Assembly: GCA_965237505.1 (NCBI GenBank)
Contig: CBDEFR010000009.1
Span: 1,240,001 to 1,304,000 of the forward strand
DNA from: NVTR01 sp965237505
GTDB lineage: Bacteria > Pseudomonadota > Alphaproteobacteria > Rhodobacterales > Rhodobacteraceae
Direction of reading: 5' to 3'
Length of the DNA stretch: 64,000 nucleotides
Program-made: the position numbers and the translations under genes
Part shown: positions 17,076-27,371 of the stretch, in pieces
Position numbering within the stretch: position 1 is the stretch's first letter
Layout: each line of letters opens with the position of its first letter
The notes under the pieces: generated by a model
Told to the model about the DNA's origin: nothing
Databases searched by the model: none
Seen by the model: the letters and a program-made list of their open reading frames with translations, nothing else

Positions 17076-19931
17076 ATGCCCCGCTACGACGCGAGCAAAG
17101 TCGAAAAAAAGTGGCAAAAGGCCTGGCACGACGCCGGAACCTTCACCGCCAAGCGTGACGCGTCAAAGCCCAAATACTACGTGCTTGAAATGTTCCCCTA
17201 CCCCTCGGGCCGCATTCACATGGGCCACGTGCGCAATTACACCATGGGCGACGTTGTGGCGCGGTATAAAATGTCCACCGGCCACAGCGTTTTGCACCCC
17301 ATGGGTTGGGATGCTTTCGGCATGCCGGCCGAGAATGCGGCCATGGCAAGCGGCGGGCATCCCAAAACCTGGACCTACCAGAATATCGCCGACATGAAGG
17401 CGCAGATGAAACCGATGGGCTGGAGCCACGACTGGAGCCGTGAATTCGCCACCTGCGATCCGGAATACTACGGCCAGCAGCAATCGATGTTTATCGATTT
17501 CATGGCGGCCGGGTTGGTTTATCGCAGAGAGGCGGTGGTGAACTGGGACTCGGTCGACATGACGGTTCTGGCCAATGAACAGGTGATCGACGGCAAAGGC
17601 TGGCGGTCACATGCGCCGGTGGAACGACGCGAACTGACGCAATGGTTTTTCAAGATCTCGGATTTCTCGGGCGAGTTGCTGGAGGCGCTTGACGAGCTCG
17701 ACAACTGGCCTGCCAAGGTCAAGCTGATGCAGCAAAACTGGATCGGCAAATCGCGCGGCATTGAAATTCCGTTCCGCCTGACCGTTCCGGCCCACGGCAT
17801 CAATGAAGTCAACTGCTATTCAACACGCCCCGATACCATGCGGGGTGCCACATTTATCGCCATCTCATCAGATCATCCGCTGGCCAGGGCGCTGGAGCGT
17901 GACAATCCCGAGGTCGCAACGTTTTGTGGTGAATGCCGAAAAATCGGCACTACAGAAGAGGCGATGGAAAAGACGGAAAAGCTGGGCTTTGATACCGGCC
18001 TGACGGTTCGCCATCCGGTGTATGCGGACCAGGCGCTGCCGGTCTGGATCGGAAATTTCATCTTTATGGACTATGGCACCGGGGCGGTGTTCGGCGTGCC
18101 GGCGCACGATCAGCGCGATCTGGATTTTGCCCGGAAATACCGGCTGGATGTCAAAGTTGCACTCGCCCCAGTCGGCTCATTGATCATTAATGAAGAGAAT
18201 ATTGATCACCAAAATATCATTAACGAGTTAGATCTTCGAGCCGACGATTGCGGTCATTGGGAATTTGAATCGGACGATTTCACAACCAATTTAGAGATTA
18301 TTTGGCTTCGCAAAAAAGCTTTGCCGTTTGGTAAAGAATACAAACCTACCATTAAAAGAATACTAAATGCTTCTCAAACACTTCTGAAATTATTGGAAGC
18401 AATGTCGAAAGAAACAGAGAGTTACGAATACGAATATTTCGACTTTCCCATCATCAGTGGGCCGACAAATGTTAATGAAGCCATTGACGCAACAATCGAC
18501 TGGTTTGAGGCAAAGGGCCTTGGCACCGGCATGACCAAATTCCGCCTGCGCGACTGGGGGCTTTCGCGTCAGCGCTACTGGGGGTGCCCGATCCCGGTGG
18601 TTCATTGCGAAAGCTGCGGCGTGGTGCCGGAGAACAAGGAAAACCTGCCAATCATCCTGCCCGATGATGTGAGCTTTGAACAACCAGGCAACCCGCTTGA
18701 CCGCCACCCGACATGGCGCAACTGCGACTGCCCGGCCTGCGGCAAACCGGCCCTGCGCGAAACCGACACGATGGACACTTTTGTCGACTCGTCGTGGTAT
18801 TTCGTGCGCTTCACCGCGCCGCGCGCCGAAACACCCGCCAATCTGGCGGACACCAAATACTGGATGAATGTCGATCAATATATCGGCGGCATCGAACACG
18901 CGATTTTGCATCTGCTCTATTCACGGTTTTTTATGCGCGCCATGCACATCTGCGGCCACCTGCCCAAAAGTTCGATCGAGCCGTTTGACGCACTGTTCAC
19001 CCAAGGCATGGTGACGCACGAGGTTTACATGCGCGAGGAAGAGGAGACGACAATTGCGAAAGTCATACCGATTCCAGATTTTGAAGCAAGTTTACCTGAA
19101 GGACGTACGGCCGCGCTCCACCCTGCGACGATCACTCTTAGAAAGAAGCACTACTTTTTTCCCGACGATGTTGAACAAGTCGGTGAAGTGACAGTCCTGA
19201 AAGCGGACCAGAAACCAGTCCAGGTCATGTCGTCCGCCAAAATGTCGAAATCCAAGAAAAACGTCGTCGACCCGGTCAACATTGTCCACGATTACGGCGC
19301 AGACACCGCCCGTTGGTTCGTTCTGTCCGACTCGCCGCCCGATCGGGATGTGGAATGGACGGCCGCCGGTGCCGACGCCGCGTTCAAGCACCTGAACCGG
19401 GTCTGGCGTCTGGCAACAGAGATTATCGCGCAGTCCGGCGGGCAACCAAATGAAGGCGACGATGAGCTTATGCGCGCAATGCACAAAACCATCCATGACG
19501 TCACGATGAACATCGAAAGTTTCGGCTTTAACGCAGCCATCGCGCGGCTTTACGCCTTTACCAACACCCTGGCCAAATCTGGGGCAAGCGCCACAGCTCG
19601 GCAGCGGGCAATGCGCACACTGGTGCAACTGATGTCACCCGTGACGCCGCATTTGGCCGAAGAGATCTGGGCCAATTTGGGCGGCACAGGCCTGATCGCA
19701 AATGCCCCTTGGCCCACAGCCGATGCTGACATGCTGGTCGAGGCAACCATTGTCCTGCCGATTCAGGTGAATGGCAAACGGCGCTCTGAGATTACCGTGC
19801 CGAAGGACATGCCCAAGGAAGAAGTTGAAAAACTTGCACTGGCCGATGATGCTGTGCGCAAAGCACTTGCTGGTGCTGCACCCAAGAAACTAATCGTTGT
19901 GCCGGGCCGGATTGTGAATGTCGTCATCTAA
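17076..19931 (+). CDS. leuS: Leucyl-tRNA synthetase with two unusual insertions
   Basis: The start at ATG 17076 gives PRYDASKVEKKWQKAW, the standard LeuRS beginning. The HMGH form of HIGH is at residues 48-51, the editing-domain STRPDT follows, and KMSKS is at about 722-726. The product is 951 residues, roughly 80-100 more than is usual for the family. The excess sits in two places: an AT-rich segment at about residues 366-468 just after the editing domain, and about 30-50 residues at 653-710 just before KMSKS. Both keep the frame. The catalytic motifs are intact, so it should be functional. Its stop overlaps the lptE start. Confidence 0.95.
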   Translation: MPRYDASKVEKKWQKAWHDAGTFTAKRDASKPKYYVLEMFPYPSGRIHMGHVRNYTMGDVVARYKMSTGHSVLHPMGWDAFGMPAENAAMASGGHPKTWTYQNIADMKAQMKPMGWSHDWSREFATCDPEYYGQQQSMFIDFMAAGLVYRREAVVNWDSVDMTVLANEQVIDGKGWRSHAPVERRELTQWFFKISDFSGELLEALDELDNWPAKVKLMQQNWIGKSRGIEIPFRLTVPAHGINEVNCYSTRPDTMRGATFIAISSDHPLARALERDNPEVATFCGECRKIGTTEEAMEKTEKLGFDTGLTVRHPVYADQALPVWIGNFIFMDYGTGAVFGVPAHDQRDLDFARKYRLDVKVALAPVGSLIINEENIDHQNIINELDLRADDCGHWEFESDDFTTNLEIIWLRKKALPFGKEYKPTIKRILNASQTLLKLLEAMSKETESYEYEYFDFPIISGPTNVNEAIDATIDWFEAKGLGTGMTKFRLRDWGLSRQRYWGCPIPVVHCESCGVVPENKENLPIILPDDVSFEQPGNPLDRHPTWRNCDCPACGKPALRETDTMDTFVDSSWYFVRFTAPRAETPANLADTKYWMNVDQYIGGIEHAILHLLYSRFFMRAMHICGHLPKSSIEPFDALFTQGMVTHEVYMREEEETTIAKVIPIPDFEASLPEGRTAALHPATITLRKKHYFFPDDVEQVGEVTVLKADQKPVQVMSSAKMSKSKKNVVDPVNIVHDYGADTARWFVLSDSPPDRDVEWTAAGADAAFKHLNRVWRLATEIIAQSGGQPNEGDDELMRAMHKTIHDVTMNIESFGFNAAIARLYAFTNTLAKSGASATARQRAMRTLVQLMSPVTPHLAEEIWANLGGTGLIANAPWPTADADMLVEATIVLPIQVNGKRRSEITVPKDMPKEEVEKLALADDAVRKALAGAAPKKLIVVPGRIVNVVI

Positions 19932-20445
19932 CCCAAATCGCCGCATTCTTCTTGTAGCGCTTGCCGCTTTGGCAGGTTGCGGCTACACACCTGCGTTTGC
20001 GCCTGGTAGGGCAGCCTCGGAGCTGCGCATCTCTGTCGCCATTGACGCGCCCGATGACCGCAACGAATTTGACCTCGTCAAACAGCTCGAACTGCGTCTG
20101 GGCCGCCCGGATACCGCGCGCCTGCGGCTTTCCTATAAAATTGAGACGGTTCAGGATGGCGTCGGTGTCACGCCTGGTCAGGAAATAGTCCGCTTCAACA
20201 TTTTCGGCAAAGTCAGCTTTACGCTGACCGACATCACAACCGGAGATGTCCTGACGTCTGGAAGCACCGATACGTTCACCAGTTATTCCGTCGGCTCGGT
20301 TGACGTCTCGGCGATTCCACCCAGCACCAACGCAACAATCGCGACACTGGCCGCCGAGCGGGATGCCAATTCGCGGCTTATGGTCGCTTTGGCTGATCAG
20401 ATCGTGACCCGATTGATCGCAACCGCACCGGATTGGGCAACATGA
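19918..20445 (+). CDS. lptE: LPS-assembly lipoprotein LptE
   Basis: The 175-residue protein has a signal sequence with lipobox LAGC (about residues 17-20) directly followed by GYTPAF, as in LptE. The body is a short alpha/beta domain ending in ALADQIVTRLIA. LptE plugs LptD at the outer membrane for lipopolysaccharide export. It overlaps leuS at its start and holA at its end, so the three are translationally coupled. Confidence 0.87.
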   Translation: MSSSNPNRRILLVALAALAGCGYTPAFAPGRAASELRISVAIDAPDDRNEFDLVKQLELRLGRPDTARLRLSYKIETVQDGVGVTPGQEIVRFNIFGKVSFTLTDITTGDVLTSGSTDTFTSYSVGSVDVSAIPPSTNATIATLAAERDANSRLMVALADQIVTRLIATAPDWAT

Positions 20446-21464
20446 AACTGGCGCCCCGGGAAACTGGCGGATATTTTGCCAAGCCCGACGGCTCCAGAAC
20501 CGGCCTGCTGATCTATGGTGCCGACGCAATGCGCGTCGCGCTCAAGCGCCAGCAGGTGATCGCAGCGCTCATCGGACCCCGGGGTGAAGCAGAAATGCGC
20601 CTGACCCGCATCGCTGCGGCAGAGTTACGCAATGACCCCGCAGCGCTTTTGGATGCAATCAGATCGAAGGGCTTTTTTGCCGGACCGCGCGTGGTATTTG
20701 TTGAAAACGCCAGCGATGGTCTGGCCAAATCCATCACCGCCGCATTGCAGGACTGGCAGCCAGGCGACGCGCAGGTGATTGTGACGGCCGGTTGGCTCAA
20801 CGCGCGTTCGGCATTGCGCAAGGCGTTCGAAAACCACCCAAACGCCTATGCCGCTGGCATCTTCGATGACCCGCCCAGCCAGTCCGAGATCAAGGCCGAT
20901 CTTGCCCGCGCCGGCCTGACAAATATCGCAGCTGACGCGATGCAGGACATTGTCGCCCTGTCGCGCGCGCTTGGTCCCGGCGATTTCCGCCAGACACTGG
21001 AAAAACTGTCGCTTTACAAACTCGGTGAAGCCAACCCGGTCACCGCGGATGATGTTCAGGCCTGCGCGCCGACAACAATCGAGGCCGCACTTGACGATGT
21101 TCTGAATTGCGCGGCAGAGGCGCGCGAAGACGAAATTGGCCTGATCATGCGCAAACTGGAAGGTCAGGGGATTCAGCCTGTTAGCCTGTGTATCGGCGCA
21201 ACCCGGCATTTCCGCACGCTGCACGCCGCAGCCGCTGATTCCGGCGGAACGGCACTGGGCATCGCGCAGGCGCGTCCGCCGGTCTTTGGTGCGCGCCGCG
21301 AGCGCATGGTGCGCCAGGCCCAGGGTTGGGGCTTGCGAAAACTGGAAAAAGCGCTTTCCATGCTGACCGATACCGACCTTGCTTTACGTTCAACATCGCG
21401 CGCGCCACAAATGGCGGTTATGGAACGAACCCTTATTCGCCTCGCCATGCTGAGGAAACTTTAA
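20442..21464 (+). CDS. holA: DNA polymerase III delta subunit
   Basis: The protein starts at ATG 20442 (MKLAPRETGGYF), which overlaps the lptE stop as ATGA; an upstream in-frame TTG was not used. About 340 residues follow the HolA pattern: LLIYGADAMRVALKR at the N-terminus, then GARRERMVRQAQGWGLRKLEKAL and the final ALRSTSRAP. Delta opens the beta clamp within the clamp loader. The order leuS-lptE-holA is conserved in alphaproteobacteria. Confidence 0.9.
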   Translation: MKLAPRETGGYFAKPDGSRTGLLIYGADAMRVALKRQQVIAALIGPRGEAEMRLTRIAAAELRNDPAALLDAIRSKGFFAGPRVVFVENASDGLAKSITAALQDWQPGDAQVIVTAGWLNARSALRKAFENHPNAYAAGIFDDPPSQSEIKADLARAGLTNIAADAMQDIVALSRALGPGDFRQTLEKLSLYKLGEANPVTADDVQACAPTTIEAALDDVLNCAAEAREDEIGLIMRKLEGQGIQPVSLCIGATRHFRTLHAAAADSGGTALGIAQARPPVFGARRERMVRQAQGWGLRKLEKALSMLTDTDLALRSTSRAPQMAVMERTLIRLAMLRKL

Positions 21465-21465
21465 A

Positions 21466-22053
21466 ATGTATACCGTCATTGGCAGCCTGAAGTCCCGCAC
21501 ACTTCGCGTGCTTTGGATGCTGGAAGAACTCGGCGTTGACTATGAACATCAGCCCGCATCACCGCGTTCGCCAGAAGTTCGCGCACTGAACCCTTTGGGC
21601 AAAGTCCCGGTGCTGCTGGACGATGACAACGCATTCACCGATTCCACCGCAATCATGACTTACCTTGCCGACAAGCACAGCCAACTCACGTTTCCGGCCG
21701 GATCGCCGGAACGCGCGCGGCAGGACGGGCACACAGGTTTCCTGCTCGACGAATTTGATGCCTGTCTCTGGGCCGCGGCCCGCCACAGCTTTGTGCTGCC
21801 AGAGGAAAAACGCGTGCCCGAAATCAAGGACTCGTTAAAGTGGGAATTTGAGCGCAGTCAGACCCATTTGGCTGATCGTCTTGGCCGCAATGAGTTTCTG
21901 ATGGGGGACGTGATGACTATTCCCGACATCATTGCCGGCCATTGCGGCGGCTGGGCCAAATCGGCCAATTTCCCTATTTCCGAGCCGATTTTCAGCGACT
22001 ATGTCGACCGCCTGCGTACCCGTCCCGCATTTCTGCGCGCGAGCGATAGCTGA
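21466..22053 (+). CDS. Glutathione S-transferase family protein
   Basis: The 195-residue protein starts one base after the holA stop. The N-terminal thioredoxin-like domain has SLKSRTLRVLWMLEELG, then LNPLGKVPVLLDD and the glutathione-binding FTDSTAIMTYLA. A helical C-terminal domain follows. The family conjugates glutathione or reduces substrates; the substrate here is unknown. Close spacing suggests co-transcription with holA. Confidence 0.87.
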   Translation: MYTVIGSLKSRTLRVLWMLEELGVDYEHQPASPRSPEVRALNPLGKVPVLLDDDNAFTDSTAIMTYLADKHSQLTFPAGSPERARQDGHTGFLLDEFDACLWAAARHSFVLPEEKRVPEIKDSLKWEFERSQTHLADRLGRNEFLMGDVMTIPDIIAGHCGGWAKSANFPISEPIFSDYVDRLRTRPAFLRASDS

Positions 22054-22166
22054 AGCCGCTCACGCCCAGTCAAATTGTCAGGATGTTCGCCGCCAGAGAT
22101 GGCAATTGCCTCCGGGCCGGATAGGCTGTGTGAAAGCCTGCCCCGCAAATTCAAAGGACCCGAGCA

Positions 22167-23084
22167 ATGGGCGTGATGATCAACGGCACTTACCAAATTG
22201 ATGACCCGGCACCCGATACCGACGCCAGCGGCGAGTTTCGGCGCGCCACCACAACAATCCGCGACTGGGTTTCCGCCAAGGGGCCATTCACCCCCGATGT
22301 CGGGCGCTACCACCTTTATGCCGCGTGGAATTGCCCCTGGGCACACCGCGCACTATTGGCGCGCGCAATATTGGGGCTTACGAAGACCATCACCGTCGCC
22401 TATGCCCGGCCACGGCGCAGCGATCAAGGCTGGGTCTATGACGACCACGGCGAATTCAGCGACCCGGAGCTTGAGGTTGCGGCGCTGCATCAGGTCTACG
22501 CCCGCCAGCGCGGCGGTTTTACCGGCCGGTTGACGGTTCCGGTGCTTTGGGACCGCCAGAGCGAACAGATTGTATCAAACGAGTCCGCCGACATGGTCCG
22601 CATGTTTGGCACCTTCGGGCAAGGGCCAGATCTGTGCCCGCGAGCGCTTAGGGGCAAGATCGACGACTGGAACGCACTGATCTATGCGACCGTGAACAAC
22701 GGCGTTTACCGCGCCGGGTTCGCGCGCAAGCAAGCAGCCTATGACAAGGCCGTAACGCAGCTATTTGCCGCGCTCGACCAGATCGAGGCGCAGCTTGGCA
22801 AAACCAAATGGCTGACGGGCGATGATTTCACCGAAGCTGACCTGCGGCTTTTCCCGACGCTTGCCCGATTCGACGTGGCCTACCACTACGCATTCAAGTG
22901 CAACTTGCGCCGCCTGATCGACTACCCCAATCTCTGGCTCTACGCGCGCCGCATTTATGCCATGCCCGGCATCGCAGAGACGGTAAAATTCGACATCTAC
23001 AAACAGGGTTATTTCTCGCGCTCTGAACTGCGCAACCCGCTGGGGATTGTCCCGGCCGGCCCCAGGATCGACTGGAGCATTTGA
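22167..23084 (+). CDS. Glutathionyl-hydroquinone reductase (Xi-class GST)
   Basis: The 305-residue protein carries the Xi-class signature WNCPWAHRALLARAILGL with the catalytic Cys, SNESADMVRMF, and the C-terminal domain pattern LTGDDFTEADLRLFPTLARFD followed by NLRRLIDYPNLW. These enzymes remove glutathione from glutathionyl-hydroquinones and are often linked to aromatic degradation or quinone detoxification. It lies 113 bp after another GST-fold gene. Confidence 0.92.
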   Translation: MGVMINGTYQIDDPAPDTDASGEFRRATTTIRDWVSAKGPFTPDVGRYHLYAAWNCPWAHRALLARAILGLTKTITVAYARPRRSDQGWVYDDHGEFSDPELEVAALHQVYARQRGGFTGRLTVPVLWDRQSEQIVSNESADMVRMFGTFGQGPDLCPRALRGKIDDWNALIYATVNNGVYRAGFARKQAAYDKAVTQLFAALDQIEAQLGKTKWLTGDDFTEADLRLFPTLARFDVAYHYAFKCNLRRLIDYPNLWLYARRIYAMPGIAETVKFDIYKQGYFSRSELRNPLGIVPAGPRIDWSI

Positions 23085-23247
23085 CCCGCCCGACCCGAAA
23101 GACGCTCGCAGGCGCGGATTCATATTTGTGATTGGTCCTCGCCGGTTTGTCTCTGAAACCATCCCCCGGATCGTTTTTTTGCCGCGACCAATTCCACCGC
23201 CCGAGGCGCTGCGACGCGCCACAGCGCCCCCTCGGTCGAATTTCGGA

Positions 23248-24008
23248 TCATGCGATTAATCCGACGCGGCGCCGAATGGCGTTCTCGCCAAGGCTGATCT
23301 CCTGGCCGATGAACTCATCCGCATCCGGGCTGCACATCCACAAAAGTGCGCGCGCTGGCCAGTCGGCCGGAATGTGATCGGACCAGTCGATCCGGCTGAC
23401 CGGGTTGATGCCTGACGCCCTGATCTTGTGCTGCATGTCGGTCGCAACTGTGCCGGGCGACAGCCCTAGGGCCCTGATCCCGAAACCGCGCGCCTCCAAG
23501 TCCAGACAACGTGTCAGCATCGCCGCCCCAGCCTTGGACGCGCAATAAGCACTCCAGGCCTCGACTGGCCCGTGCGCCGCACCAGATGATACCGTCAGAA
23601 CCGTGCCACTACCCGCCCTTGCATCACTGGCAAAGCGGCGCGGATAACGTGGTAGGCGCCTTTCAGGTTGATATCGATTGCGCGGCCCCAGGCATTCGGG
23701 TCCGATTCCGCCAGATGCGAGATCGGCTCGATCACTCCAGCATTGTTGATCACCACATCCAGCCGCCCGAACCGATCAACCGTTGCCGCAACAGCCGCCT
23801 GAACCTGAGCATAATTACTTACGTCACACGTGATGGCCGTCGCATCATTACCAATCTCGCCTGCCAGATTTGCAATGGCTTTCTGGCTGCGGGCCAGCAT
23901 TGCAACCCTTGCACCCGCAGCCGCGAATAGGCGCGCGGTCTCGGCGCCGATTCCCTGGCTGGAACCGGTCACCAGTGCAACCTTGCCGTTCATGTCAATC
24001 ATCTTCAC
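23248..24008 (-). pseudogene. Short-chain dehydrogenase/reductase, frameshifted
   Basis: Two minus-strand frames together make one SDR. The N-terminal part (24008 down to about 23612) has the cofactor motif TGSSQGIGAE and NNAGVIEPI. The C-terminal part, in another frame, has the active site SAYCASKAG and the end of a Rossmann fold. The break falls in a GGGCGGGT tract around 23610-23618; loss of one GGGC unit or one G would explain it. The IS4-type element is inserted right at the 5' end, so the native promoter is also gone; the GGGG ribosome binding site before ATG 24002 survives within the target duplication. Confidence 0.85.
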
Positions 24009-24490
24009 CCCGCCACCTTACCACCCTTCAAAAAATCCAAACTTGCCATAATTTAGGGATTTTCTCATATCCTATGAAGCATCTGCGCAGGAACCGCAGG
24101 CCCTGTTTGAAGAGGGAGCAGAGTGATCTTCGGGTTTTGCGAATCGCCTTTTTTCGCCGCTTTCGGCGACTATTTGTTCATCTGCTGCGCCCGTTGAAAC
24201 CGCCCAGTACATGGCTATTGCCATGACAAGGATAAGCCTTTCCAGTCGGTCTGGCTTTTTGATTTGGCTTTGCGCGATGCCAAATCCACGGGTCTTGAAG
24301 TCCGAGAACATAGCTTCAATACCCCATCGCAGGTAGTGCCCCCGGACGTGGTGTAATTCCGACGTTAGCGCGGGCTGAGTGGAGCCTCGCGCGTAGCTCA
24401 GGCGAAGTCCGCGCGGGTTGCTGGGTGGCCATGGACGTTCTCCGGTAGGGTTTGGGTTGCAACCTGACCTACCGATCGAGGAGATCACCC

Positions 24491-25700
24491 ATGACCAAGG
24501 ACACGATATCAGAAACCGCCGCGCTGAAGGCGCTTCTTTCCGAGACCGCCGATCATCAGATTTTGGCCGAGATGCTGGGTTTTGTTGCCGACCGGTTGAT
24601 GGCACTGGATGTGGATCAGCTGTGCGGTGCCGGGGTGCATGAACGCTCGGCCGGGCGGGTGAACCACCGGAACGGATATCGCCCGCGCCGATGGGAAACC
24701 CGCGCCGGAACCGTTGATGTTCAGATCCGAAACTGCGCAAGGGGACGTATTTCCCGGAGTTTCCGGAACCACGCCGGGCCTCGGAGAAAGCAATGACCGC
24801 GGTGATCCAGGAAGCCTACATTCAGGGCGTCTCAACGCGATCAGTGGATGATCTGGTCAAGACCATGGGCATGACGGGCGTCTCCAAGAGCCAGGTATCC
24901 CGCCTGTGCGTGGAGATCGACGAACGCGTTGACGCCTTCCTTGACCGGCCACTGGAGGGCGAATGGCCCTATCTCTGGCTGGACGCCACCTACATCAAGG
25001 TGCGGCGTTCGGACGGATCGTCAGCGTGGCAGCCATAGTGGCGGTTGCGGTCAACACCGACGGGCGGCGCGAGGTTCTGGGCATCGCCATCCAACCCAGC
25101 GAAGCCGAGGTGTTCTGGGACGAATTCCTGCGCGCTCTGGCCGATCGCGGCCTGCGCGGGGTAAAGCTGATCATCGCTGACGAACATAAAGGCCTGAAGG
25201 GGGCCGCCGCCAAAGTGCTGGGTGCTACGATCCAGCGCTGTCGCGTGCACTTCATGCGCAATGCCCTGGCCTGCGTCGGCAAGAAGGACCGTCCCATCGT
25301 CACGGCCGCGCTCAGAACAGCCTTCGATCAGGACACGCTGGCAGACTCGAAGGAACACTGGACCAAGCTGATCGAGGCTTTCCAGCCGCGTCATCCCAAG
25401 CTCGCCGAGCTGATGCTGCGCGCCGAGGAAGACGTGCTGGCCTACAAGACGTTCCCGCAAGCTCACTGGCGGTAAATACACTCCACCAATCCGCTTGAAC
25501 GCCTCAACAAAGAGATCAAGCGCCGAACAAATGTCGTCGGTATTTTCCCTAACGAGGCCGCGATCAGACGCCTCGTCGGCGCACTTATGCTGGAGCAGAA
25601 CGACGAATGGGCAGTCACACGTCGTTACATGACGCTGGAAACCGTCGCCGCCATCTGCGAGGATACCACCATCGACCCGGCGAAAATCGCCGCCCTGTAA
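24491..25700 (+). pseudogene. IS256-family transposase A, three lesions
   Basis: The recognisable mutator-type transposase starts MTKDTISETAALKALL and ends TIDPAKIAAL. It is broken by a missing base near 24731 (before KLRKGTYFPEF), a missing base near 25013 (before GRIVSVAAIV), and an in-frame TAA at 25473-25475 where QIHSTNPLERLNKEIKRR would continue. Catalytic regions WLDATYIKVRR and LIIADEHKGLK remain visible in separate frames. It is not expected to be functional. Confidence 0.9.
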
Positions 25701-25737
25701 ACCGGCTCAACACCCAGCCGGAGAACAATTTACCCCG

Positions 25738-27371
25738 CATTACCCAGATGATCATGTAATTTGGCGACACCACACCCGGATTCTGCTATAAGCATCATGC
25801 GGTTGGAGCAGATATGGATCAGCGGATATGGCACACCAGACGGGTGAATCGAAACAGGGGTGCCTTCGGGTCGATTTTGACCGCCGTCTGAAGCTGGAGT
25901 TCCACGGGTCCAAGGTCACTACTGACGCCGGTTTGCTCGCCTATCGAGAGCTTGATGCCTCCGTTGAACTTACTGCGATGGCTGGCGATGTTCTTGCCGA
26001 CAGTCGTACCGGCAAGAACGGGCGGCATGGCATGGTCGGGCAGTTCCGCCAGTCCGTTTTCGGACGCCTTGGCGGCTACGACGACGTGAACGACGCCGAC
26101 CGGCTCAGCCTCGACCCGGTCATGCGGTGGATCGTCGGGGGCCATGCCGTCACCAAACAGGCGGCCTCGAGCAGTCAGATGGGGCGCTTCGAGACGTAGG
26201 TTCTGGCCACCGAGGAAAACCTCGCCGCGCTTGGTGATCTTTCCGGCCGATGGATCGACCGCGTTCATGACCGTTGCCCGCCGAAGAAGATCATTCTCGA
26301 CATGGACAGCAGCGTCAGCCCAACCCACGGTGCTCAGGAAGGCTCGACCTACAACGGGCACTTCGGTTGCACCTGCTATCATCCCCTGTTCCTGTTCAAC
26401 CAGTTCGGCGATTTGGAACGGTGCGCCCTGCGTCCCGGCAACGTTCACAGCGCCGATGGCTGGCGCAAGGTGCTGGAGCCGGTAGTGGCACGCTACAAGG
26501 AAAGGGATTTGCGTCGGTATTTCCGGGGCGATGCGGCTTTCGCCTCACCGGACATCTATGAGTTTCTGGAAGACGAGGGTTTCCTGTACGCGATCCGTTT
26601 GCCGAAGAACCAAGTTCTTCTGGAAAGCATCTGCCATCTGCTCACGCGACCCGTTGGCCGCCCGCCGAACCATGTGCGGCGCCATTACGCCGGCTTCAGC
26701 TATCGGGCTAAAAGCTGGGATAAGGCCCGCCGCGTCGTCGCCAAGGTGGAGTGGCGCCCCAGCGAGCTGTTTCCCCGGGTCGGGTTCATCGTCACCAACC
26801 TGTCGCGACCGGCCGAGCGGGTGACATTGTTCTACAATCAGCGGGGCAAAGCGGAGCAATGCATCAAGGAAGGCAAGAACGCGATCAAATGGACGCGGCT
26901 GTCGTGTCGCAAGTTCCGCGACAACGCCGTCCGGCTGCAGCTTCACGCCCTGGCCTACAATCTCGCCAACTTCATGCGGACGCTGGCTTTGCCAAAGGAG
27001 GTCGAGCACTGGTCGCTGACCACGCTGCGGGAGAAGTTGGTGAAGATCGGTGCCAAGGTGGTCAGCCATGGCCGCTACGTCACGTTCCAATTGGCTGAGG
27101 TGGCGGTGCAGAGGGAACTGTTCTGGAAAATCCTGAGCCTGATCGATGATCTGCGACCAAGACCCGCTCCGGCGTAGGCCGGGGACATCGACGGCGAGGT
27201 GAAAACGACAGGAGGAGTGTGTCTGAATGGCGGAAAAACTGGGCAAATGGGCTTCCAACCGAGGGCTGATCTCCAAAATCAGGCCATCGGATGGCTGCAA
27301 AGGGGATACGGTTCCCTCGACGGTGGTACGGGGGTATGATCTCTGCAAACCTGGAGGTCATCTGGGCAATG
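25738..27371 (+). mobile_element. IS1380-type element A inside IS256-type element A
   Basis: Inverted ends CATTACCCAGATGATC (left) and CATTGCCCAGATGACC (right, reverse complement) bound about 1.63 kb containing one transposase gene. No clean 4-bp target duplication is visible, so the outer limits are uncertain by a few bases. It separates the IS256-type transposase from its right terminal repeat, so it inserted after that element. Confidence 0.7.
25828..27177 (+). pseudogene. IS1380-family transposase with one amber codon
   Basis: The reading frame is continuous over about 449 codons except for TAG at 26197-26199. The intact relative later in the window has Glu at that position (RFETEVLA), so GAG to TAG is a simple one-base change. 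Motifs include LDMDSSVSPTHGAQEG, FRGDAAFASPDIY and FYNQRGKAEQCIKEGKNA. No other lesion is seen, so the mutation is probably recent. Confidence 0.9.
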
